From Arthrobacter sp. H-02-3 (lineage in GTDB: Bacteria; Actinomycetota; Actinomycetes; Actinomycetales; Micrococcaceae), in the NCBI RefSeq assembly GCF_003097355.1, contig NZ_PYUI01000024.1:1-64000 (forward strand): DNA of 64,000 bases. The letters run 5' to 3'. Within the stretch, counting starts at the first letter, position 1, and the number at the start of each line of letters is the position of its first letter. The notes under the pieces were generated by a model. That model saw only the letters and a program-made list of their open reading frames with translations. It had not been told where the DNA came from and ran no database searches. Below are positions 33,065 to 39,848 of this stretch, piece by piece. The translations under genes and the position numbers were made by a program.

Positions 33065-34153
33065 TTGTTCACGAAATCACCGTCCAAAGATGCACCGTCC
33101 AAAGAAGCACAGTTCAAGACGACACACTTCAACAAAATCGCCATTGCGCTGACCATGGGCGCGCTGTCCCTGACCGGGTGCGGCGCTGCTCCCACGGCAG
33201 GAGCCGCAGCCCTTTCCCCGGCCAGCGAGGCCTCACATCCTGCCGTGGCGTCGACGCCGTCGGCGGCCGCAGCGACTAAGGCGCCGGCCACCGGGTCTGC
33301 GCTGAAGCCGGTCGGCGGGTCGGCCACTACAGCGGCAGATCCCGGAATCGTGGCGGCGCCGGCAGTCCCCGCCACACCCGCAGCCGCACCGGTCGATCCG
33401 GCCGCAGGGGGTGCCGCTCCGGCGGCAGCCGCCGCGGGTTCGACGTCGGTCGCGCCGGCCGCCGCGCCCGTTTCCGCCCAAGCCGCCGTCGCCGCCACCG
33501 GCGACGGTTCGCAGGCCGCCACGGCCCGGGGCTGGGGTGCGGTTGTCGCGGGCGACGAGTTCTCCAACACGGGCGCCCCGGACTCCACCAAGTGGAGCGT
33601 CTTCAACGGAACCGGACATGCCGGAAAGGGCCTGCGCAGCCCGCAGGCATGGTCAGTTGCCAACGGCGTGGCCACAGTCAGCGGTAACTCGGCCGGCACC
33701 ACGGGCGGCATGTCGGCCAAATTTGCGCAGCAAAAGTACGGCAAGTGGGAGACCCGCATGCGGACCAACGCCCGGGACCCGAAGTACCATCCTGTGCTGA
33801 TCCTGTGGCCGAACAACAACACCTCCCCCAACTGCGCCGAGATCGACTACGCCGAGGGCAGCACCAACACCGCCCAGATCAAGTTCTTCCTGCACTATGC
33901 CTGCAGCGGCTCGAACTTCCAGACCACGGCGGCCACGACCATCGACACCACCCAGTGGCATAACTACGCCGTCGAGTGGACTCCTGGCGGCATCACCGGC
34001 TACATCGACGGCGTGAAGACCTTCTCCGACACGAACCCGGCGCACCTGCCCTCCGTGGGCATGCACCAGACGCTGCAGTTGGACTGGTTCCCTGACGGAT
34101 CAGCCACCAAGCCTTCACAGATGCAGGTCGACTGGGTCCGCGTCTACAAGTAG
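33065..34153 (+). CDS. Glycoside hydrolase family 16 lipoprotein (long form)
   Basis: About 362 residues. TTG 33065 has GGAGG 8 bases upstream and leads into a lipoprotein signal (KIAIALTMGALSLTGC), so I prefer it to in-frame ATG codons at 32990 and 32942. Some 120 residues of Ala/Pro/Thr linker follow, then a GH16 concanavalin-like domain. The catalytic ExDxxE is EIDYAE in SPNCAEIDYAEGS, and the domain ends in DWVRVYK, typical of GH16. The enzyme would cleave beta-glucans or related wall or algal polysaccharides outside the cell. A shorter relative lies at 35440-36201 in opposite orientation. Confidence 0.87.
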   Translation: MFTKSPSKDAPSKEAQFKTTHFNKIAIALTMGALSLTGCGAAPTAGAAALSPASEASHPAVASTPSAAAATKAPATGSALKPVGGSATTAADPGIVAAPAVPATPAAAPVDPAAGGAAPAAAAAGSTSVAPAAAPVSAQAAVAATGDGSQAATARGWGAVVAGDEFSNTGAPDSTKWSVFNGTGHAGKGLRSPQAWSVANGVATVSGNSAGTTGGMSAKFAQQKYGKWETRMRTNARDPKYHPVLILWPNNNTSPNCAEIDYAEGSTNTAQIKFFLHYACSGSNFQTTAATTIDTTQWHNYAVEWTPGGITGYIDGVKTFSDTNPAHLPSVGMHQTLQLDWFPDGSATKPSQMQVDWVRVYK

Positions 34154-34169
34154 GCCTCGGTCGCCGGCT

Positions 34170-34823
34170 TCAAACCTTCTGGACTTCGCGGGCAAACACC
34201 GCTGAGACGAGCATGGAGCCGGCCGCCGTCACGGCGTCGATGACCGGCACCCCGAGCCGGCGGCGGAGCACGTCCGCCATGCCGATGCTGCTCAGGCCCG
34301 TGCTCGCCTGGACAATGACGTCGGCGCCGGCATCAACCAGCATGTGGGCCGCGGCGAGGGCATCGAAAATCCCGGCGGGCATCAGGAACGCATCGGGCGT
34401 TTCGAGCCGCCCTTCGCCGTCAATGAGCAGCATGCGGTCGCCCAGCGACTCCGCGATCGGGCCCGGCACATGGGCGCCCAATCCCAGGACCCCGATCCTT
34501 CCGCCGAACGTCAGCGCGGCGGCCGCGGCTGCGGCTCCTGCCCCGATGACCGGGATATCCACGGCCGCCCGGGTTGCGGCCAGCCCCGGGTCCGACGTGC
34601 AACTGATAATCAGGGCGTCGGCCTCCCCGGCCATTTCCTGCGCCAACTGGACCACCTTGGGAGCCGCAGACTCAAGCGACGCCTGATCGTAGACGCCGGA
34701 CGGCTGGTCCGGAATACAGCGGGAGGTGACGGTGAATCCGAATGCTTCCTGCAGGAGTTTGCCGTGGGCGTGGAGCAGGCGGCGGTCCGACGTCGTCATT
34801 ACCCGGATCAGTCCAACACGCAT
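34170..34823 (-). CDS. Aspartate/glutamate (hydantoin) racemase-family protein lacking the second cysteine
   Basis: A 217-residue protein of the Asp/Glu/hydantoin racemase family, of usual length. The first catalytic Cys is present in LIISCTSDPG. At the position of the second catalytic Cys the sequence reads VIVQASTGLSSIGM, with no Cys. One-base racemisation by a two-cysteine mechanism is therefore doubtful; related lyases or isomerases of the superfamily are alternatives. The start at 34823 has AAAGG upstream. It lies between the two GH16 genes without an evident link to them. Confidence 0.78.
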   Translation of the reverse strand: MRVGLIRVMTTSDRRLLHAHGKLLQEAFGFTVTSRCIPDQPSGVYDQASLESAAPKVVQLAQEMAGEADALIISCTSDPGLAATRAAVDIPVIGAGAAAAAAALTFGGRIGVLGLGAHVPGPIAESLGDRMLLIDGEGRLETPDAFLMPAGIFDALAAAHMLVDAGADVIVQASTGLSSIGMADVLRRRLGVPVIDAVTAAGSMLVSAVFAREVQKV

Positions 34824-35145
34824 GGCGCACTACCTTTCCGAACGGATACCTTGCTGCGAGGCTACCCGGCGAGTATTTCCATGTGTTTTCGGGGAGATGA
34901 CCAATGCACGCGCTGCCGGCATTTTGGACGTGGTGATCGCGGATGCGGGGCCGCTCAAGGCCCCGACGCCGTAACTTGTGCATCAGCTTGGCAAAAACTT
35001 CGCCAGCACTGGGCAAGCGCGTCCGGCGCCGTTGTATGGTGTGTCTCGGTGGTCCGCCTTCGGATCCGGGTCCCATACCCGGGATGGGGGGAAGTCGGAA
35101 CACCGGTTCCGGGCTCAGCCGGAACATTGACCAAAGGAATAGCCC
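34824..35145. other. 322-bp gap without a gene, containing two small hairpins
   Basis: No reading frame here is convincing. Two stems precede the next gene: CCGGGT/ACCCGG around 35066-35082 and GTTCCGG/CCGGAAC around 35104-35124. A purine-rich AAAGGAA follows just before ATG 35146. The stretch is long enough for a promoter and a structured 5-prime leader of that gene. No known riboswitch pattern was recognised. Confidence 0.4.
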
Positions 35146-35409
35146 ATGTCGGTGGAGCCGTCGTCCACTCCAGGACTGCAGGAAGACCAGGATCGCGATG
35201 ACCTGGCATTCGGCGCAGAGCATGCCGCAGGTGCGGCCGGAATCCGACATCAGGCCGCCAGAATCATCGAAGCCGTGCTCGCCGACACCACGCCGGAGCA
35301 CGACCGGGCCCGGGAACTGCTCCGCCGGCAGCTTGACGCCCATCCCGGACACCCGGAACGGGCGCTGGTGGAACACCTTGCCGCCTTGAAGGCTGCCGTC
35401 GGAGAGTAA
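35146..35409 (+). CDS. Small helical protein of unknown function
   Basis: An 87-residue, acidic, mostly helical protein (RHQAARIIEAVLADTTPEHD, RARELLRRQLDAHPGHPERA, LVEHLAALKAA) without signal or membrane segments. The composition looks like a single tetratricopeptide-like helix pair. ATG 35146 has AAAGGAA 6 bases upstream. It converges on the short GH16 gene. Family unknown. Confidence 0.55.
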   Translation: MSVEPSSTPGLQEDQDRDDLAFGAEHAAGAAGIRHQAARIIEAVLADTTPEHDRARELLRRQLDAHPGHPERALVEHLAALKAAVGE

Positions 35410-35439
35410 GCGCGGCTTCACCGGCTCACGTACGGGACC

Positions 35440-36201
35440 TCACTTGTAGACGCGGATCCAGTCGACCTGCATCTGGCTCGGATGGGTGGGATTCCCGTTA
35501 GGGAACCAGTCAAGCTGCACGGATTGGTGCATCCCCACGGTGGGCTGATGCGCCGGGTTCGTGTCGCTGAACCACAGCAGCCCGTCCAGGTATCCGGTGA
35601 TCCCGGCGGGAGTCCACTCCACGGCATAGTTGTGCCACTGGGTCGTGTCCATGGTCCGTGCGGCCCGGGTCTGGAAGTTCGGGCCGCTGCACGCGTGGTG
35701 CAGGTTGAACTTGATCTTGGTGGTGTCCGCGGTGCCTTCCGCATAGTCAACTTCGGCGCAGGTGGGCGATATGTTGTTGTTCGGCCACAGCATCACGACG
35801 GGATGGTATTGCGTGTCCCGCGCATTGGTCCTCATCCGCGCTTCCCAGCGGCCGTACTTCTGCTGGGCAAACGTTGCGGACATGCCGCCCGTGGTCCCCG
35901 CAGCGTTGCCGCTGACGGTCACCACGCCGCCGCCTACCGCCCAGGCCTTCGGACTCCGGATCCCCTTGCCCGCGTGCCCGGGGCCGTCGTAGACCTTCCA
36001 TTTAGCGGGGTCCGGGGCCCCGGCGTAGCTGAACTCATCGCCCGCCACCACCGGCCCCCAGCCACGGACGACGGCGGCTTGGATCCCGTCGGATACTGCC
36101 GTCACGGCGGCCGACCGCTCGAGGGCGGGCGCGGCGCCGCACCCGCTCAGGGCCAACGTGCCTGCCGCGGTCAATACCGCAACCGTGCGCTTTGCCAACA
36201 T
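35440..36201 (-). CDS. Glycoside hydrolase family 16 lipoprotein (short form)
   Basis: A 253-residue relative of the protein at 33065. Its lipobox is LALSGC near residue 20, with almost no linker before the GH16 domain. The catalytic motif is EVDYAE in PTCAEVDYAEGT; GGMSATFAQQKYGRWE and WHNYAVEWTPAGITGYLDG are nearly the same as in the longer protein. It acts on polysaccharide close to the membrane surface, while the other can reach further. ATG 36201 has AGGAGG 4 bases upstream. The pair probably arose by duplication and inversion. Confidence 0.88.
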   Translation of the reverse strand: MLAKRTVAVLTAAGTLALSGCGAAPALERSAAVTAVSDGIQAAVVRGWGPVVAGDEFSYAGAPDPAKWKVYDGPGHAGKGIRSPKAWAVGGGVVTVSGNAAGTTGGMSATFAQQKYGRWEARMRTNARDTQYHPVVMLWPNNNISPTCAEVDYAEGTADTTKIKFNLHHACSGPNFQTRAARTMDTTQWHNYAVEWTPAGITGYLDGLLWFSDTNPAHQPTVGMHQSVQLDWFPNGNPTHPSQMQVDWIRVYK

Positions 36202-36265
36202 CGGGCCTCCTGGTGTCTGCGATAGCTGGAGTCTGGAATGATGACCGGCTGAGGCAACCATGCCC

Positions 36266-37249
36266 TCAGACATACTTGCTGAACCAGGCCAGGGTGTCGT
36301 TCCACGCGGCGGTGGCCTGCTCCTGGTTGTAACGCTCCCCCGTGTCATTGTGGAATGCGTGGTCCACGCCGGGATAGACCTTGAGCTCATGCCGGACCTC
36401 GGTTTTGGCCAGGGCATCCCGGAGCGCCGGCATGGCGCCGGTGATCCGCTGGTCCAGTTCGGCGTAGACACCAAAGACGGCCGCCTTGATGGCCGCCACC
36501 TTGTCCAGATCGGGCGCGGGTCCGTAGAACGCGGATGTAGCCTTCAAACCGGGGAGCGCCGTCGCCGCCTGCCAGGTGATTCCCCCGCCAAAGCAGAAAC
36601 CGTTCATGGCGATCCGGCCCTGGTCGACGAAGTCCTGGGCTCCCAGATAATCGAAGGCCGCGGCGAAGTCGGAGACGTGGCGCCGGGCTCCGGCCCGGAT
36701 CAGCGCTCCCGGGACGGCGTCCGGGTCCATGCTCGCCGTTCCGCCTTCCCGGCTTAGCAGGTCCAGGGCCAGTGCCGCATACCCGGCCTTGGCGAAGCGG
36801 CGCGCCACATCCTGGATATGCGGGGTCAGCCCGCGGTTCTCGTGGCAGACCAGCACGGCCGGGCCGGCCGGTCCATGATCCGGCCGCGCAAGGTAGCCGC
36901 TGATATCGGTGCCGCCAGCGGTGAAACGCACCGTCGCCGTCGTGAGTCCGGCCGCCCCCTCGGGGACGGACAACGGACTCTTGGCGCCCGGTACCGCACC
37001 CGCGGACGACGCACGTGTCCCTTGCCCCGGCCCGGCCGATGACGTAGCCGGCGTCGGCATGGGGTCCGTGCTGCGCGGAACTTCGTCGGGCGTGCAGCCG
37101 ACCAGGAGCATCGCTGCCGAGGCTGTCGCCATGCTGCCTGTAATGAACGCCACCCGGCGCGTGAACGTGCGTTGGCTCATGGCGCCGGCGCGGTAGTCGT
37201 CGAAGAATTCCTCAATCAGATACTTCTCAAACTTGCCAAGCTGGATCAT
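36266..37249 (-). CDS. Exported dienelactone hydrolase-family protein
   Basis: A 327-residue alpha/beta hydrolase with a long N-terminal region: a charged start (QLGKFEKYLIEEFFDDY), then TRRVAFITGSMATASAAMLLVGC as an export signal with a possible lipobox Cys near residue 52. The catalytic triad is Cys219 in GFCFGGG, Asp266 in YAELDQR and His297 in GVDHAFH, the standard DLH set with Cys as nucleophile. The substrate may be a lactone or ester outside the membrane; classical chlorocatechol work is unlikely for an exported form. ATG 37249 follows AGGAGGTCCACC. Confidence 0.88.
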   Translation of the reverse strand: MIQLGKFEKYLIEEFFDDYRAGAMSQRTFTRRVAFITGSMATASAAMLLVGCTPDEVPRSTDPMPTPATSSAGPGQGTRASSAGAVPGAKSPLSVPEGAAGLTTATVRFTAGGTDISGYLARPDHGPAGPAVLVCHENRGLTPHIQDVARRFAKAGYAALALDLLSREGGTASMDPDAVPGALIRAGARRHVSDFAAAFDYLGAQDFVDQGRIAMNGFCFGGGITWQAATALPGLKATSAFYGPAPDLDKVAAIKAAVFGVYAELDQRITGAMPALRDALAKTEVRHELKVYPGVDHAFHNDTGERYNQEQATAAWNDTLAWFSKYV

Positions 37250-37334
37250 GGTGGACCTCCTGGACTTTGCCGTTCATCCTCCTCCGAAGGCCGACTCCCG
37301 GCAAGTGATGCGGCTCGTCATGAGGCCAGCCCTA

Positions 37335-37763
37335 TCAGTCCGCGGGCCGCGCGGGCTGATCCGGCCGGCGCCCCGCCAACGACTGCACCGTCTCGGCGAT
37401 CCCCACGTTTTCTCGTTCAAGCTCTTCCATGTACAGCCGTCCGCCTGTTATGAGGCCGTCCTCGACCTCGAAGATCGTCACACCACGCATGTCGAAGGGC
37501 CGTCCGTCGCTGCGGGTGCCGGCCCAGGTCCATTCGCTCCACGCGGTGTTGCCGTGGTCCGCCGAACTGATCACCTCGGCGTGAAAATCCGGAATGCCAG
37601 CGAACATCGCTGCCCAGTTGGCGTGCATCTGCCGCCTTCCCACGAAGGCCCTGGCCGGGTGGGCCGGTTGCACGCTCTTGTAGGACTCATGGAACAACGC
37701 GGCTGCTGCCTCGAGGTCGTGGGCATTCATCGCAGCCAGCAGGCGTTGGATGACTTCGCTCAT
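37335..37763 (-). CDS. SnoaL-like / NTF2-fold protein
   Basis: A 142-residue single-domain protein: SEVIQRLLAAMNAHDLEAA, FHESYKSVQPAHPARAFVG, NWAAMFAGIPDFHAEVIS, AWSEWTWAGTRSDGRPFDMRG and FEVEDGLITGGRLYME. This is the ester-cyclase/SnoaL-like pattern of small barrel-and-helix proteins that bind or isomerise small molecules. The start ATG 37763 has GGAGG 9 bases upstream. It may be transcribed after the alcohol dehydrogenase 164 bp upstream, but no direct link is shown. Confidence 0.85.
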   Translation of the reverse strand: MSEVIQRLLAAMNAHDLEAAAALFHESYKSVQPAHPARAFVGRRQMHANWAAMFAGIPDFHAEVISSADHGNTAWSEWTWAGTRSDGRPFDMRGVTIFEVEDGLITGGRLYMEELERENVGIAETVQSLAGRRPDQPARPAD

Positions 37764-37927
37764 GTGATCGCTCCTCCCCGCGGCAGGGGGCTTGCGCATA
37801 TGCTCGTGCGCGGCTTTGTGCCCTGCCTCGTTGTTGGTCGGGACTGTGCCCGGAAATCGGCGTGCCCCGAGCTTCAATCTACGCCCCGGGACTTCCCGCT
37901 TCCAGACCGCCACGTCACCGGAAGCCG

Positions 37928-38929
37928 CTATGGCTTGAGCACGATCCGAATCGGGTTGCCGTCCTTCTCGCTGAGCATCCGCACGGCTTCGGCGGCGTCG
38001 GCGAGCGGCATGATGCGGCTCACGGAGCGGGAGAACTCGATCCGGCCCAGCTCGTAGAGCGAGACGAGATCGGCCACGTCGGCGGGGGCCGAACCGTAGT
38101 GCCCGAGAATCTGCTGCCGGAGGTAGCTGAAGAGCGTCCCGTTGCTCACGTTCAGGGGTTGATCCGCCAGACCCACGAGCACCATCTTTCCGCCGGCGCC
38201 CAGCGATCCCGCCGCCTGCTCCCTGACGGCCGGCACCCCGGCGAAGTCGAACGCCGTGGCGAGTCCGCGGCCGCGCGTCGCCGCCCTCATGGCGGCGGTG
38301 AATCCGGCGTCGTTGGGGTCAAGGGCGACGTCGGCGCCGAACTCGAGGGCCCGGGCGCGGGCCGCTTCGAGCGGGTCGACGGCGATGATCGGAGCGGCGC
38401 CCACGAGCCGGAGCAGCTGCACCGCGTGGGCACCGAGACCGCCCACACCCCAGATCCCGGCCGGCTTGCCCGGCTGGATCCTGGCCGTCGAGGTGATGGC
38501 CGCCCACGGCGTCGAAACGGCGTCGGGGATGAAGCAGGCCTGTTCAAAGGGGAGGCTGTCCGGCAGCGGAACAACAGTTCCGGCCGAAGCGACTGCGTAC
38601 TCCGCCCATCCGCCGTCGTAGTCCACGCCGCGGGTCAGAACGGTGCCGCCGCGCTCCTCGCCGGCCTGGAGGAGCACCCGTTGGCCGAGCCGCAACCCCT
38701 CCACGCCGTCGCCGAGCTGGTCGATCACCCCGGCGACTTCGTGCCCGAGGGTCACGGTATCGCCGCGGAGGTACTGCGGCTTGAGCATTCCTTCGATGAG
38801 GTGGACGTCAGAGAGGCAGACGCCGGCCGCGGCGACGGCGATCCGTACCTGTCCGGGGCCGGCCTCAGGCTCCGGTACGTCCTCAACCGCGAACGTGGCG
38901 GTCCCAACGTCGAGTCGGCCTGCGAGCAT
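37928..38929 (-). CDS. Zinc-type (MDR) alcohol dehydrogenase without structural-zinc cysteines
   Basis: A 333-residue medium-chain dehydrogenase. The catalytic zinc ligands appear as Cys in GVCLSDVHL and His-Glu in LGHEVAGVID; the Rossmann motif is GIWGVGGLGAHAVQLL. The four-Cys structural-zinc loop is replaced by LLQAGEERGGTVLTRGVDYD, as in several two-domain members that lack this zinc. It oxidises alcohols to ketones or aldehydes with NAD(P). It lies 58 bp downstream of the EthR-like gene on the same strand, with AAGGAG before its ATG, so it is probably co-transcribed. It could supply the ketone for the fused monooxygenase. Confidence 0.88.
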   Translation of the reverse strand: MLAGRLDVGTATFAVEDVPEPEAGPGQVRIAVAAAGVCLSDVHLIEGMLKPQYLRGDTVTLGHEVAGVIDQLGDGVEGLRLGQRVLLQAGEERGGTVLTRGVDYDGGWAEYAVASAGTVVPLPDSLPFEQACFIPDAVSTPWAAITSTARIQPGKPAGIWGVGGLGAHAVQLLRLVGAAPIIAVDPLEAARARALEFGADVALDPNDAGFTAAMRAATRGRGLATAFDFAGVPAVREQAAGSLGAGGKMVLVGLADQPLNVSNGTLFSYLRQQILGHYGSAPADVADLVSLYELGRIEFSRSVSRIMPLADAAEAVRMLSEKDGNPIRIVLKP

Positions 38930-38987
38930 GATCTCTCCTTCGAAAAGCGGCAGTGCGTGAGTGGAGTTTCCTCAGGCGTAGGCATTC

Positions 38988-39734
38988 CTAAGGGTCAGCC
39001 GGCACCGCTCCGTAGATGCTGGTGAGCCAGATGTGGAGCAAGGTCTCAATGGTGTCCTCAACGGCGCCCGGGAGGGCTGGTGCCCGAAGCGCCGGTCCCG
39101 TCGGCTCGAGCCCGGTCAGCGCCGCCGTGATGACGCGCTCGTTGAGCAGATTGAGCGCGCTGGCGAGCAGCCGCGGCTCCGGTCCGGCGGGTGAAGCGCC
39201 ACGGTCGCGTTCAGCACCGATCGCCGCCGCTGTGGCGTCGATCCAGCGGTTCGTCAGCGTGGCCCACTCGGCAGCGAGTTCGGGTTCCGAGGAACGCGCG
39301 GCCGCAGCGGCCACCGAGACCCCCCGATGCGCCGCGAACGTCCCGGCGAAGGCTTCGATTGCCTTCCGCCAGGCGGCCGACGGTGCCGCGCTGAGGTCGC
39401 TGAAGACATCGGCCGTGCGCTTCTCGGCCTCGTGCGCCACCTGGTCCAGGAGGGTCAGCAGAACAGCCTGCTTCGAAGCGAAATAGAAGTAAAACGTCGG
39501 ACGGGAGATGCCGGCGCCCCGGGCGAGGTCGTCGATCGTGACGTCCGCAAAGTCCTTTTCGCCGAGCAGCCGCTCGGCCGCGACCAGGATGGCCCGCTGG
39601 CGTTCGTCGCCGGACGGCCTGGCCGCCCGGCGTCCCCGGTTCGGAACGCCCTGTGCGGCGTCGTCGGGCGCGGCCTTCGCCGCCGCCGGTCCGGACGACG
39701 GCGGCGCAGTTTCTGCGGCGGATGCTGGGTTCAT
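38988..39734 (-). CDS. ethR: EthR-like TetR-family repressor
   Basis: A 248-residue TetR protein that resembles mycobacterial EthR along most of its length: GRRAARPSGDERQRAILVA, DLARGAGISRPTFYFYFASK, VLLTLLDQVAHEAE, AERDRGASP, LASALNLLNER and LLHIWLTSIYG. Residues about 48-95 form the DNA-binding domain; the rest is the ligand-binding helical bundle. It is divergent from an EthA-like monooxygenase gene exactly as in mycobacteria, so repression of that gene, relieved by a ketone-like ligand, is likely. ATG 39734 has TACGCT exactly 6 bases upstream, so the mRNA looks leaderless. A Pro/Ala-rich 40-residue N-terminal extension is unusual. Confidence 0.9.
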   Translation of the reverse strand: MNPASAAETAPPSSGPAAAKAAPDDAAQGVPNRGRRAARPSGDERQRAILVAAERLLGEKDFADVTIDDLARGAGISRPTFYFYFASKQAVLLTLLDQVAHEAEKRTADVFSDLSAAPSAAWRKAIEAFAGTFAAHRGVSVAAAAARSSEPELAAEWATLTNRWIDATAAAIGAERDRGASPAGPEPRLLASALNLLNERVITAALTGLEPTGPALRAPALPGAVEDTIETLLHIWLTSIYGAVPADP

Positions 39735-39740
39735 GCGGTC

Positions 39741-39795
39741 AGCGTAGCACCCTCTCGACAGGGTGTTGACTTCATCAACACCCTGTTCATAGACT
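39741..39795. promoter_or_regulatory. Divergent promoter and palindromic EthR-like operator
   Basis: The arms ACAGGGTGTTGA (39758-39769) and TCAACACCCTGT (39775-39786) are exact inverted repeats around CTTCA. An extra half-site CACCCT lies at 39748-39753. The plus-strand promoter TTGACT (39766-39771), 18 bp, TAGACT (39790-39795) overlaps the palindrome, and the regulator has its own -10 TACGCT on the minus strand at 39746-39741. Binding would block both promoters. This agrees with the known EthR arrangement, although the sequence differs. Confidence 0.8.
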
Positions 39796-39848
39796 GCGGG
39801 AAATCGGGGCGGCACCCATCGGCCGCGCAACTATCAGGGAGCACCATC

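Noticed and set aside
33065..36201. Inverted GH16 pair considered as a mobile element with terminal repeats
   Set aside because: The similarity is confined to the coding domains, and no transposase or target-site duplication was seen.
39327..39848. In-frame extension of the monooxygenase upstream to 39327
   Set aside because: It would run antisense through the EthR-like gene and through the operator/promoter; the extra residues have no similarity to the family.
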